From positions 1-45,682 of the forward strand of contig JADGDY010000015.1 in assembly GCA_016744655.1 (NCBI GenBank): a DNA stretch of 45,682 nt, written 5' to 3'. Of the stretch, positions 25,445 to 34,358 are shown in pieces. Each line of letters starts with the position of its first letter. Positions within the stretch are counted from its first letter, which is position 1. The notes beneath the pieces are model-generated. The model saw only the letters and a program-made list of their open reading frames with translations. It did no database searches and was not told the origin of the DNA. This DNA comes from Bacteroidales bacterium (GTDB lineage Bacteria > Bacteroidota > Bacteroidia > Bacteroidales > UBA12170). Made by a program: the position numbers and the translations under genes.

Positions 25445-26593
25445 TCATGGCCAAAAGCTTGGTTTTTGCGTTTTCCCACCTCTTAAGGTACATTCTACAC
25501 ATTCATAGTTCATTAATTCCATAGTTGGTTGGCCTCTGTCTTCCATGAGCCAGCCTGGATACATATCGGGTGTAATTTCCGTTAAACCTAATCTAAGTAT
25601 CGCTGGGGAACATTTGTTAGAAAAATCTAATTCTAAGTTTTCGATTGGTGGAGTGAAAATTCTTATTTGGGTTTCAGAGCTGGCTTGAAAAAAGCCAAGT
25701 ATTTCTAATTCGGGATTGCTAATATTCGAAATGTTGCCCTTGATAGCAAGAGGTTGAGAGGAATATAGCCCTTGGCCAATGGTGTTGTTGATTCTTAGCT
25801 GATCCCAATATTGATAGGCTGATTCACTTAAGGCAATTTGTCTGAGCATAAAACTATATAAAACAGATAGCTTTTCGGTTGTGTTTTTCACATAGTGTAA
25901 GGGGAGTCTGTTGTATTGGTTTTCGCTAAGTCCATTTGTGGATAAGGTGAAAATTTCATCAACTTTCTTAGTAGTCCAGCAATAATAGTCAGAATAGTCA
26001 GGAGGGAAAATGTGGTTGATCTCTCCATCGTAGTAAAATTCCTTTGGATATGCAGAATGATACTCCCAAGTCTCTGTAATTTGCCAACGATAAAATCTAC
26101 TTTGTTCATCATTGGCTTTTAAATTTGTATAGTATTGAATTCCTTTTATCCATTCATCTGGTACATTGGTTGGTAAATCTTTGACCTCATAAAACACATT
26201 GTCGATTTCTGGACCTGCTGGCATTTGATCAAAGGAAGATTCTAGAATATCACCTTCAGGTATTGTTATTCTGGTTTTATAAGATCGCCCTATCATTAAA
26301 TACTCTTGACTCATCCATACTCGATATTTCCCCTTTTCATATTCTTCTAATTCGAACTTATTATTTTCATCATCAATAATTTCTACATAACAACCTTCTA
26401 TTGGGATATATGCTGGATTTGTTAAGGATGAAGAAATAGATATATTAACATATTGCCATCCTTCTTGATTATTTACCATTCCTTGAACTACAAATTTTTG
26501 TATGGCATTATCTTTGAACTTGGGTTCATAAGCTTTAATGCATGATACCAAAGTCAATAAAAACATTAGATGAATTATTTGTTTAGTTCGCAT
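25445..26593 (-). CDS. DUF4249 lipoprotein, first tandem copy
   Basis: The start at 26593 gives MRTKQIIHLMFLLTLVSC18, a lipoprotein signal; the longer frame to 26644 adds 17 residues that overlap the receptor gene. The 382-residue protein opens KFVVQGMVNNQEGWQYVNISISSSLTNP and ends ECVECTLRGGKTQKPSFWP. Its start overlaps the end of the TonB receptor gene by 11 bases, so production is coupled. It is about as long as its neighbour and aligns along its whole length, so the pair arose by tandem duplication and has since diverged. Likely outer-membrane lipoprotein acting with the receptor. Confidence 0.87.
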   Translation of the reverse strand: MRTKQIIHLMFLLTLVSCIKAYEPKFKDNAIQKFVVQGMVNNQEGWQYVNISISSSLTNPAYIPIEGCYVEIIDDENNKFELEEYEKGKYRVWMSQEYLMIGRSYKTRITIPEGDILESSFDQMPAGPEIDNVFYEVKDLPTNVPDEWIKGIQYYTNLKANDEQSRFYRWQITETWEYHSAYPKEFYYDGEINHIFPPDYSDYYCWTTKKVDEIFTLSTNGLSENQYNRLPLHYVKNTTEKLSVLYSFMLRQIALSESAYQYWDQLRINNTIGQGLYSSQPLAIKGNISNISNPELEILGFFQASSETQIRIFTPPIENLELDFSNKCSPAILRLGLTEITPDMYPGWLMEDRGQPTMELMNYECVECTLRGGKTQKPSFWP

Positions 26594-29342
26594 CGAAGTT
26601 CCCCAATTTAAATATCCAAGTAGCAGTAAGAATAGGTACGCCAATCACAGCGTATTGATAGCTTGAGATACTGCCTTCTTCTTTAGTAAAATATACCGAA
26701 TAAGGGTTTTCTCTTGAAGTAAGATTGTAGACACTAAAAATAAAGGAACTATGTAGAAGCTTTTTCTTTCTTAGGTTTCCTTCTATTGTTAATGATATGT
26801 CTGTTCTGAAATAATCAGGGATTCTGTATTCATTCCGTTTTGAATAATCGAGATATGGCTGGTCTTCAATGTAATAATAACTAGTTGGGAAAGTAGCTGG
26901 TTTACCTGTTTGGTAGGTGAGGGTGGTACTAAAAGTTACTCGTTTACTAATGTGATAATTAATGATGGCATTAAAAACATGGGGAATATCGAAGTTACTT
27001 GGATAAGAATCACCTTGATTTATTTGGTTCCATTTTTCTCCACCATCTACTTTTATTATGGAACGCGAATAGGTGTATGCTAACCATCCTCCAAATCTTT
27101 TACCTGACCTTTTAAGTAAAAATTCTATTCCATAACTGGTTTGATCCCCTTGTAATACTGTGGTTTCTACTAAAGGACTACTTAAGAAATCAGCGCCATC
27201 TTTAAATTCAGTATAATTTTTCGTGTCTTTATAATAAACTTCGGCACTTGCTTCCCAGCCTCCTTTTGGGAAATTTCTGAAAACCCCAAGAGAAATCTGA
27301 TAAGACTTGCTGGGTTTTAAATGATAGTCAGATAATTTCCATTGAGAATTTGGAGCAACAGTAATAGTGTTATTCAGCATAAATATATTCTGATGCATTT
27401 GATTAAATCCTAATTTAATACTTCCAAACTCATCCGTTTGGTAATTTAATGAGGCTCTAAATTCAGGAAAATAGTACCACTTTATAGCTTCTCCACTATT
27501 AAAGCTTAAGGAATCAGATATGTTTCTTTCGTCACGAGGACCATTTTCGTAATAAGTGTAAACTTTTTTTGGTCCGAAAGCACTATATGCAGAAAATCTA
27601 AAACCAGCATTGAGCTCTAGTAAAGGAGTTATTTTATAATTGTCGGAAAGATAGATGGCGGTTTCAAGTCCTTTTTCGTTACCTAAATGAACTGGGGCTT
27701 GTAGGGACTGTTGTCCTGATGGTAAAACATCGCCTCTTTGTAAATCGTACCAAATACCATTAATACCAAAGTCTATACTATTCTTTTCGTTAAACACTTT
27801 ATGAAAATCAGCTTTAAGGTCATATTGACCAACTTTGAATTCATGTTCATATGCAGCGCTTTCTAATTGATTATCGATTGTTTTAAACTGATATTCTGCA
27901 CCACTTAAAGAGAAATCTCCTCTTAAGCTAGAGTTAAACTGATGACCGAAATTAGCAGAAATACCTTTGTTGGAATACCAATAAGTGTTGATGTCATGAA
28001 GTTTGAAATAGTCTTGACTCAGATAACCAAAAACATTGATTTGAGTTTTAGGTAAATCGTAATTTAATGATGCTGTGAGATCATAAAATGAGGCTTTACT
28101 ATTTCTGATCACATAATCGTTCACTTGTTTTAGTATCCAATCGGAGTATGATGAGCGACCACTGATAAGAAAAGATGCTGTATCTTTTTTAATGGGCCCT
28201 TCTATGGTAAGATTACCAGCAATTGGGCTTATTCCTCCATGGGCTGTATATCTTTTTTTATTTCCTGAACGTGCATTGATATCAAAGATAGAGGATATTT
28301 TACCGCCGTATTGAGCAGGAATATATCCTTTGTAAATACTAAAGTCTTTAATAACATCTGCATTAAATGCTGGAAAGAAGCCGAACATATGGGAAGTATT
28401 ATAAACAGGAATATTGTTATAGTAGAAAGCATTTTGATCGAAACTTCCTCCTCTAACATTAAGTCCTGCTGCTCCTTCGCCCACACTTACAATTCCAGGT
28501 AGCATTTCAGATACCTTAATAATATCACTTTCACCCATCATCATTGGGAGTTCTTTGATGTTTTTAACACTTACTTTTTCCAATCCTGGGTCTTTATCGC
28601 GAATACTCATTTGTTTATCACCATAAACTACTATTTCTTTCATGTCGTAATTGGCTTTCTGCATTTGGACGTGAAATTTGCCATCGGAGATGACTTGGAT
28701 TTGACAATTAATTTTTTCCATACCCAAACACTCAATTCTGGCATTGTATTTACCAGAAGGGAGTTGCATTTCGAAGTTTCCATTAGCGTCGGTGATTCCT
28801 CCTTTTTTAAGCTCTGCTATGTATACTGTAGCACCTTCAACTCCATGGTCTGATTGTATATCTTTTACTTGTCCGCTCACCTTTACTTTTCTACCCACTA
28901 TTGGATATTTTGAGTTCCCCACTGTGATCTTTATATTATCAGCTTTCCTTCCTTTCATAAAAGCAGAACTTGGTTGTGTAGGCTCCTCAATAATTTCTTC
29001 TGTTTCAGGTGGGTTATAATTAGGTAATTGACTAATTAATTCTTGGTTAGGCAGAATAACAATAAACGATTCATATATTGATACTTTATAATCAGTAGAT
29101 AATAAGGCCTTTTGGAAGGCTTCTAAGACAGAAATATGATCTTTTGTGATACTGACTTTAATTTCTTTAGTCCATTCTTTGTGGTATAAAACATGGTAAG
29201 CAGATTGTTTCTCAACTTCTTTAGCAAAAGCTGAAAAGGTAGACTCTGTTAAATCTAAATTAAGAAATACTTCATTAGTATTTTGAGCATTTATGGTACT
29301 GATGAATGCCCATATTAAAAATAGGAGTATGAGCTTTTTCAT
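26583..29342 (-). CDS. TonB-dependent receptor with STN signalling domain
   Basis: A 919-residue outer-membrane receptor with signal peptide MKKLILLFLIWAFISTINAQ. An STN (secretin/TonB N-terminal) domain spans about 22-102 (VFLNLDLTESTFSAFAKEV...VLEAFQKALLSTDYKV). Then come a carboxypeptidase-regulatory-like domain (about 148-232), the plug (LPGIVSVGEGAAGLNVRGGSFDQN) and the barrel. STN domains usually let a receptor signal to an anti-sigma factor, but no FecR/FecI pair is in the window; in this branch STN may have another role. Its start overlaps the stop of the upstream unknown gene as ATGA. It heads the pair of DUF4249 lipoproteins and the MG2/plug-like protein. Confidence 0.9.
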   Translation of the reverse strand: MKKLILLFLIWAFISTINAQNTNEVFLNLDLTESTFSAFAKEVEKQSAYHVLYHKEWTKEIKVSITKDHISVLEAFQKALLSTDYKVSIYESFIVILPNQELISQLPNYNPPETEEIIEEPTQPSSAFMKGRKADNIKITVGNSKYPIVGRKVKVSGQVKDIQSDHGVEGATVYIAELKKGGITDANGNFEMQLPSGKYNARIECLGMEKINCQIQVISDGKFHVQMQKANYDMKEIVVYGDKQMSIRDKDPGLEKVSVKNIKELPMMMGESDIIKVSEMLPGIVSVGEGAAGLNVRGGSFDQNAFYYNNIPVYNTSHMFGFFPAFNADVIKDFSIYKGYIPAQYGGKISSIFDINARSGNKKRYTAHGGISPIAGNLTIEGPIKKDTASFLISGRSSYSDWILKQVNDYVIRNSKASFYDLTASLNYDLPKTQINVFGYLSQDYFKLHDINTYWYSNKGISANFGHQFNSSLRGDFSLSGAEYQFKTIDNQLESAAYEHEFKVGQYDLKADFHKVFNEKNSIDFGINGIWYDLQRGDVLPSGQQSLQAPVHLGNEKGLETAIYLSDNYKITPLLELNAGFRFSAYSAFGPKKVYTYYENGPRDERNISDSLSFNSGEAIKWYYFPEFRASLNYQTDEFGSIKLGFNQMHQNIFMLNNTITVAPNSQWKLSDYHLKPSKSYQISLGVFRNFPKGGWEASAEVYYKDTKNYTEFKDGADFLSSPLVETTVLQGDQTSYGIEFLLKRSGKRFGGWLAYTYSRSIIKVDGGEKWNQINQGDSYPSNFDIPHVFNAIINYHISKRVTFSTTLTYQTGKPATFPTSYYYIEDQPYLDYSKRNEYRIPDYFRTDISLTIEGNLRKKKLLHSSFIFSVYNLTSRENPYSVYFTKEEGSISSYQYAVIGVPILTATWIFKLGNFDAN

Positions 29343-30031
29343 AATTGTTCAAGGTATTGAATGATTTCATAGAAATCGGTATCCGTAGCTTTATGTACTT
29401 TGATTTTATTGTTTTTCAACCACTTTTTAAAGGTTTTTTGAAATTGGGGTTCTATACTTTTAATTAAGGATTTGTTTTTTGAAATAGGTGAAATATTTCC
29501 TTTTTGAATGAGAAGTATCTCTCTTTTTGCATCAGTAAACAGGTAATCATACACACTCGTGGTAGAGGTCGTTTCTAGTTTTTTATACCAATGTATGTAA
29601 AATTGATATTGTTCACCATCAATAAGTTGATGGGTTTTGTAGTTGTTACTATCTATTCTTACTACAATAAATCGTTTGTTATTTAGGTTAAATTCACTAA
29701 TGTGTTCTAATGGAATCTCAATGAGTTTAACCGCTTTATTTAGATCTTGAAACTCTAATAGAACTTTTTGTTTATAGATATCTAAATTTAAGCGTTGATC
29801 TGCAAATACTTGGTTTTGAACAGTAATGTCTCCGTATTGCATTTGCTTTTTTTCAAGAAACTGATGACCTTTTACTTGATGATTATAAAAATCAGAATAG
29901 ATTTTTCCATTAAACAAAATAGGAGATAGGCCATAAACTTGATCCATTTGGGATTTCAAACTTTGGGCTGTCAAAAATTGAATTCCCAAAAGTAAGGGTA
30001 CAGCAATACAAATAAGTCTTAATACTTTCAT
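29339..30031 (-). CDS. Exported protein of unknown function, first gene of the receptor operon
   Basis: The start at 30031 gives MKVLRLICIAVPLLLGIQFLTAQ, a signal peptide; twelve extra residues are possible upstream (30067). The 230-residue product is basic, beta-rich in the middle (LLEFQDLNKAVKLIEIPLEHISEFNLNNKRFIVVRID) and ends in a lysine-rich helical segment (KTFKKWLKNNKIKVHKATD). I do not recognise the family. The ATGA overlap with the STN receptor implies tight co-production, so a role in receptor function or substrate handling is likely. A 108-base divergent promoter region separates it from the + strand gene at 30140. Confidence 0.7.
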   Translation of the reverse strand: MKVLRLICIAVPLLLGIQFLTAQSLKSQMDQVYGLSPILFNGKIYSDFYNHQVKGHQFLEKKQMQYGDITVQNQVFADQRLNLDIYKQKVLLEFQDLNKAVKLIEIPLEHISEFNLNNKRFIVVRIDSNNYKTHQLIDGEQYQFYIHWYKKLETTSTTSVYDYLFTDAKREILLIQKGNISPISKNKSLIKSIEPQFQKTFKKWLKNNKIKVHKATDTDFYEIIQYLEQL

Positions 30032-30139
30032 TTGGCTGATTTTATTGGCTTGGGTTTGTTTCCTCAAAAGTAAGTATTAATTCAATACACTTCAGGAATA
30101 CTCATTTAATTAGTACTTTTAGACATTAATTTAACTAAA

Positions 30140-30808
30140 ATGAGAATAATAGTTTTGTTATCCTTAGTCTTGTTTTTTAATTCTTTTATACATCACAGTA
30201 TATTGGTAGCGCAAGAGGTTAGGTCACCGAAGCTAGAATTATGTGTTTCCATCAATTATACTCATGTAAACTCAAATCAACGAACGGCATCTTTTGATGG
30301 GAATAAAGCTTTATCGGATATTGGTTTTGGTGTGAAGTATCATTTTTTTGCATCAAAAGGATTTAATTTTGTTCCAGGTATTGAGTATAATCAGTATCGG
30401 TTTTATTTTGATAATATGGCCTATAGTCACTATGGTTCTCTCCACGATGTTACCTATTACTTAAAGCGTTTTACTGTACCTGTAGCTATTAGATATAATT
30501 GGGGTAAGAAAATGAAAGTATTTGCTCAAACTGGAGTGTTTGTGGAAATACATAATCATGCTTGTCAAGAAACCTTTTCTAATCAATTTCCATATGGGGA
30601 TGAGAATAGCCTAAGTGAGAAAATCAAGACTATGATTTTTACAGAAATTAATTATGGATATCATTTGGGATTGGGCACTTCAATTCCAATTTCTAAATAT
30701 CGGTTAAGTTTATTATTGGAATATCGTCATGGTTTAAAACCCTTAAATGACGATTATGAAAAATTTAAACTAGACATTTTAAGAATAAACTTAGGTTTTG
30801 TTTTTTAA
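30140..30808 (+). CDS. Small outer-membrane beta-barrel protein
   Basis: A 222-residue protein with a signal peptide (MRIIVLLSLVLFFNSFIHHSILVAQ). It shows alternating amphipathic strands (FGVKYHFF, FVPGIEYNQYRFYF, LKRFTVPVAIRYNWG, MKVFAQTGVFVEI, YGYHLGLGTSIPIS, RLSLLLEYRHG) and ends LRINLGFVF with the C-terminal phenylalanine typical of outer-membrane barrels. It fits the 8-strand PorT/OMP_b-brl families of Bacteroidota. The function is not predictable. It is divergent from the receptor operon and precedes the LemA/DUF3137 island by 225 bases, so it may belong to neither. Confidence 0.75.
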   Translation: MRIIVLLSLVLFFNSFIHHSILVAQEVRSPKLELCVSINYTHVNSNQRTASFDGNKALSDIGFGVKYHFFASKGFNFVPGIEYNQYRFYFDNMAYSHYGSLHDVTYYLKRFTVPVAIRYNWGKKMKVFAQTGVFVEIHNHACQETFSNQFPYGDENSLSEKIKTMIFTEINYGYHLGLGTSIPISKYRLSLLLEYRHGLKPLNDDYEKFKLDILRINLGFVF

Positions 30809-30905
30809 AATATTTCTTCAAAACTTCTCTGGTCTGTTTTATTAATAAATCCTTTTGAATTTCTTAAGTTACAGAAACACAGTCTTGTGAGATTTGTCTA
30901 GTACT

Positions 30906-30952
30906 AAAGGATGAGAAAGAAAAATGTGGTTTAAATCATAGTTTCATCCTTT
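30906..30952. promoter_or_regulatory. 9-bp inverted repeat upstream of the LemA/DUF3137 island
   Basis: AAAGGATGA (30906-30914) and TCATCCTTT (30944-30952) are perfectly complementary, 29 bases apart. The right arm overlaps CATCCTTTG, a poor -7 box candidate. It could be an operator for the first island gene (ATG 31034), or simply a hairpin in the leader. Confidence 0.4.
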
Positions 30953-31033
30953 GGTATGACTGTTTTGTGGTTTTTCTGCCTTTCATTTGCAACAGAAATC
31001 AAAATCAAATTAGATATTTTAAAATTAGAAATT

Positions 31034-31525
31034 ATGAAAAACATTAAATTATTATTTATTCTATTTATTGGATTTGCCATTATCGGAACTTCTTGTAAAA
31101 AAACAGAAGAGGAAACAGCAGATGAAATTATTGATCAAATACTAGACATCAAAGGAAGTATCAATTTAGATGTTAATGGAATTACATTTGATAGACTTTT
31201 TTCAAGTGTTACCTATGATGAATCTGAAAATCAGGTTGTTTTTTGGGCCTACGATAATGATTCAGAAAATAGTTTTATTGTAACTTTTGGTCCAGTTCCT
31301 GCTGTTGGTTCAACTGGAACCATTGACTATGAGTCTGAAGATGGTCTTGTATTTATTATTGTAGGAAGTTTTATGGAGACCGATAATTATTATGCTAAGA
31401 GTGGTACTATTAAACGAGTATCTACGGACAAGTACGAAATAGATGTAGTTGTTGCCGATGTATATCAGGGAGGAGTAGAGTATAACATTACTGGAAGTGT
31501 AACAGTAGGTAAAAACCAAGAATAA
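31034..31525 (+). CDS. Small lipoprotein of unknown function, first gene of the island
   Basis: The start at 31034 gives MKNIKLLFILFIGFAIIGTSC21, a clear lipoprotein signal; the longer in-frame start at 30956 would place 26 residues before it. The mature ~143-residue protein begins with an acidic linker (KKTEEETADEIIDQILD) and is then a beta-rich domain (SINLDVNGITFDRLFSSVTYDES, NSFIVTFGPVPAVG, SGTIKRVSTDKYEIDVVV, VEYNITGSVTVG). The strand pattern resembles calycin-like lipoproteins of Bacteroidota, but I cannot assign a family. It lies 44 bases before a divergent DUF3137 gene and is probably co-transcribed with it. Confidence 0.72.
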   Translation: MKNIKLLFILFIGFAIIGTSCKKTEEETADEIIDQILDIKGSINLDVNGITFDRLFSSVTYDESENQVVFWAYDNDSENSFIVTFGPVPAVGSTGTIDYESEDGLVFIIVGSFMETDNYYAKSGTIKRVSTDKYEIDVVVADVYQGGVEYNITGSVTVGKNQE

Positions 31526-31549
31526 GAAATAATCAATTATTAGTTTTAA

Positions 31550-31561
31550 CGCATATAAATA
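31550..31561 (+). promoter_or_regulatory. CRCATATAAATA leader motif, copy 1
   Basis: CGCATATAAATA ends exactly 8 bases before the TTG start at 31570. The same 12-mer, with at most one change, is found at the same distance before the starts at 34359 and 34921. It supports TTG as the true start and may be a translation-enhancing leader. Confidence 0.6.
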
Positions 31562-31569
31562 CAAGATAA

Positions 31570-32517
31570 TTGAAATCCCCCTTAAATATCAATAGTAAGT
31601 CTAATGCTTTCCCCGCATTGACTTTAGATCAAACCCGTATTCTGAAAGGAATACTGGGTTTGGTTATTTCAATTTTAGTATTTGTTGGAGTCTTAGTATA
31701 CCTGCTTTTTAGTGCGACTCTGTGGGTTAACCTAAGTATCGTTTCAATTTTTATTACTGTTGTTTCTTCAATTGCTCTTGTTTATTTAGTCATTGAAAAA
31801 AACAAACTAGCTAAGTATAAACTAAGCTTAGAAATTTTACAAAAAACCTATCCTGATTTAAAGTATAACGATAATCAATATGTATCTGTTTATTCTTTTA
31901 CCGATAGTGAATTATATGATGAGGGTGATTATTTTTATAGAGGAAATGATCTCATACAATCCGAAAAATGGGATCTTTCAAATATAAAAGTAAAATGTAA
32001 CTCAAATAAAAGCAATAAAGAGAATAAAATATTTAAAGGTTGTCTTTTGAATTATAAAAAAGAAATCTACCTAAATGAATCAATAATTATTAAGCCTAAA
32101 CATTTAGGACAAAACCTAATAGTCCCTACAGTTTTAAATCAATTAATGAATCCTTATTTTAATTCTAAGAAAGACATTGTTGAAACAGGATTCACAGCTT
32201 TCGATCAATTATTCCATATTTATTCTTCCGATTCAAATGAAGCTTCATCATTTTTAACAGAAGATAGAATGACCACTATATTAAGTTTTTATTATAATTT
32301 GAAGCAGATTGTTGAAAATCAAAGTTATCAGCATAAAAATCGTATTTTTAAACCAAAATTTGATAAGCCTTTAAATGCTCTTGAATTATCTTTTCAAAAG
32401 GATGGGATTTATATAGCAGTTAGAGAGCAGAAGATTTTCACACTATTAGAAGATAGCTTAAATACAAAGCATAAAAACATCATATTAAACCTAATCAACT
32501 ACCTTGATAAAATTTAA
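31570..32517 (+). CDS. Divergent DUF3137-like membrane protein
   Basis: A 315-residue protein beginning at TTG; the conserved leader motif 8 bases upstream supports this start. Two transmembrane helices lie at about 28-50 and 54-76, and a cytosolic domain follows. I class it as DUF3137-like by comparison with the three clearer copies downstream: YGDDLVxG is echoed as YRGNDLIQS, the FEK-F-V-S-DQ-E-RYILTPKMMEA block as FDQLFHIYSSDSNEASSFLTEDRMTTI, and the FSF---V-+A block as LSFQKDGIYIAV. The C-terminal LNLRIWT motif is missing. Function unknown. Next gene begins 10 bases downstream. Confidence 0.6.
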   Translation: MKSPLNINSKSNAFPALTLDQTRILKGILGLVISILVFVGVLVYLLFSATLWVNLSIVSIFITVVSSIALVYLVIEKNKLAKYKLSLEILQKTYPDLKYNDNQYVSVYSFTDSELYDEGDYFYRGNDLIQSEKWDLSNIKVKCNSNKSNKENKIFKGCLLNYKKEIYLNESIIIKPKHLGQNLIVPTVLNQLMNPYFNSKKDIVETGFTAFDQLFHIYSSDSNEASSFLTEDRMTTILSFYYNLKQIVENQSYQHKNRIFKPKFDKPLNALELSFQKDGIYIAVREQKIFTLLEDSLNTKHKNIILNLINYLDKI

Positions 32518-32527
32518 AATCACGAAA

Positions 32528-33598
32528 ATGAAAAAAATTATAGCCCTTAGTATTATTCTGTGTTTCGCTTTTCAAGTGAATGCCCAAAATCAAGCAAAAA
32601 GATTTGCCATCAAGTCTGGAACTATTGTTTTAGAGCTAAGTGGTAGTACTACCGGAACTAAAACCATATATTTTGATAATTATGGTGATAAATACCATGA
32701 ACACGAAGAGTCTGTTACCGAAGTGAAAATGTTTGGAATGACAGATAGAACCAAGGCTGATAAAATCACCATCATGAATGGGGATCAATTTTGGACCATA
32801 GATAATATAGAAGATAAAAACATGGAAGGTAAATTGCCATACTATAAATCGAGCCATGAAATGTTTGCTAATATGTCAGAAGCCGAACAAGAGAAAATGG
32901 CTGATGATATGTTGAAATCATTAGGAGGTGAAAAATTAGGAACAGAGAAGATTTTAGGATACAATTGTGAGAAGATTTCAGTATTGGGTGCTAAATCTTG
33001 GATTTATAATGGTATAGTGCTTAAATCTGAAGTTAATGTGATGGGGATTGTTTCCAATGAAGTGGCGGTAGAATTTGAGAAAAACCCAAGTCTTTCCAGT
33101 AAACTATTCGAAGCCCCAAGTGGGAAAGATTTCGAAAACCTTGACGAAATGAGACAAGCTGCTTTTGGTGGTATGGATATGTCGATGGCTATGGAAGAGG
33201 AAGAATATGAAGACGATGATATGGTTGCCGTAACTTATCCTTTTGATAAATTTCAAACAGTTATAAATGGGTTTAATCCGGAGGGTTATACCAGAGCGAT
33301 GGTGATGCAGCAAGATGGACAACATATAGCCATGTATATGCAAGGCTTTGGTAATATTTTATCAGTTATGGCTACTTCTGATAAAAACCTAGTTGAAGAG
33401 GAAGAAGACTTTAATCAATTTGAGAGTTTCAGACATGATGGCAAAACCATGCGATTTGGTGATTTAACTACTGATGGAACTGTTGGGAAAGCTTTAATAA
33501 TTCCTTTTGAAGAACACGATATGTATATCCTACTTTTAGCTGCTCCTGGTAAAAGCAAAGAAGTAATGCTTGATATGGCCGATGAACTTGATTTTTAA
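32528..33598 (+). CDS. Exported protein of unknown function with acidic central linker
   Basis: The start at 32528 gives a signal peptide MKKIIALSIILCFAFQVNAQ. The 356-residue protein has an N-terminal domain of about 190 residues (SGTIVLELSGSTTGTKTIYFDNYGDKYHEHEE...EKILGYNCEKISVLGAKSWIYNGIVLKSE), resembling DUF4412-type exported proteins of Bacteroidota. A methionine- and acid-rich linker (MDMSMAMEEEEYEDDD) leads to a second domain (about 225-356). The resemblance is by eye only. It lies between the divergent DUF3137 gene (10 bases) and lemA (26 bases), so co-transcription and an envelope role with LemA are likely. Confidence 0.7.
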   Translation: MKKIIALSIILCFAFQVNAQNQAKRFAIKSGTIVLELSGSTTGTKTIYFDNYGDKYHEHEESVTEVKMFGMTDRTKADKITIMNGDQFWTIDNIEDKNMEGKLPYYKSSHEMFANMSEAEQEKMADDMLKSLGGEKLGTEKILGYNCEKISVLGAKSWIYNGIVLKSEVNVMGIVSNEVAVEFEKNPSLSSKLFEAPSGKDFENLDEMRQAAFGGMDMSMAMEEEEYEDDDMVAVTYPFDKFQTVINGFNPEGYTRAMVMQQDGQHIAMYMQGFGNILSVMATSDKNLVEEEEDFNQFESFRHDGKTMRFGDLTTDGTVGKALIIPFEEHDMYILLLAAPGKSKEVMLDMADELDF

Positions 33599-33624
33599 TT
33601 TAACCTTATAAAAAATAAAGAATT

Positions 33625-34194
33625 ATGAGTACTATGACTATTGTAATTATTGTTGCTGCCGTTTTATTGGGATTGATTATCATGTCCATGTATAATGGAT
33701 TAATCAGAAAGAAAAACGAAGTAGAAAATGCCTTTGGAGGAATGGACGTTCAGTTAAAGAAACGTTACGATTTAATTCCAAACCTTGTGGCTACTGTAAA
33801 GCAATTTATGAATCATGAGAAAGACTTGCTAACGAAAGTTACTGAGTTACGTGGACAAGCCATGAAATCTGATGTGAGTACTGAGCAAAAAGTAGATATA
33901 GATAATCAAATTACAGGTGCCATGAAAGGAATTATGGTAGCAGTTGAAAGCTATCCTGATTTAAAATCCAATGAAAACTTTTTGAATTTACAACGTACTT
34001 TTAATGAAGTTGAATCTCAGATTTCTGCAGCACGTAGAGCCTATAATGCTTCCGTTACCGATTTTAATAATGGTGTACAAATGTTTCCTAGCAGTATTAT
34101 TGCTGGAATGATGAAACTGCAAACTAAAAAAGTATTTGAAATTCCAGAAGAACAAAGAGAGAATGTGAGTGCAAAAGACTTATTCGCTGGATAG
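33625..34194 (+). CDS. lemA: LemA family membrane protein
   Basis: A 189-residue protein with one N-terminal transmembrane helix (about 4-25) and a helical-bundle domain. The family signature is intact: YNGLIRKKNEVENAFGGMDVQLKKRYDLIPNLVATVKQFMNHEKDLLTKVTELR, then FLNLQRTFNEVESQISAARRAYNASVTDFNN and the PSSIIAGMM segment. LemA proteins are widespread but their biochemical role is unsettled; some genomes pair lemA with a DUF3137 gene, others with TPM-domain or HtpX-like genes. Here four DUF3137 copies flank it. The leader lacks the CRCATATAAATA motif. Confidence 0.92.
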   Translation: MSTMTIVIIVAAVLLGLIIMSMYNGLIRKKNEVENAFGGMDVQLKKRYDLIPNLVATVKQFMNHEKDLLTKVTELRGQAMKSDVSTEQKVDIDNQITGAMKGIMVAVESYPDLKSNENFLNLQRTFNEVESQISAARRAYNASVTDFNNGVQMFPSSIIAGMMKLQTKKVFEIPEEQRENVSAKDLFAG

Positions 34195-34338
34195 GGTTAA
34201 TAGGTTCAGAAGTTCAAAGATTTAAGCGTTTAGAGGTTAAGAAATTTAGACCTTAAGTGGTTGGAAAATTCCTCTTAGAAGTCTGTACATTGCTTGCTTT
34301 GCACAGAAAATAGGATTAAGAAGTTTTATATTTTATAT

Positions 34339-34350
34339 CGCATATAAATA
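34339..34350 (+). promoter_or_regulatory. CRCATATAAATA leader motif, copy 2
   Basis: CGCATATAAATA, identical to the copy at 31550-31561, ends 8 bases before the ATG at 34359. Confidence 0.6.
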
Positions 34351-34358
34351 TATTAATT

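Noticed and set aside
26583-29342. FecA-type receptor with sigma/anti-sigma signalling
   Set aside because: An STN domain is present, but no FecI-like sigma factor or FecR-like anti-sigma gene lies in the window.
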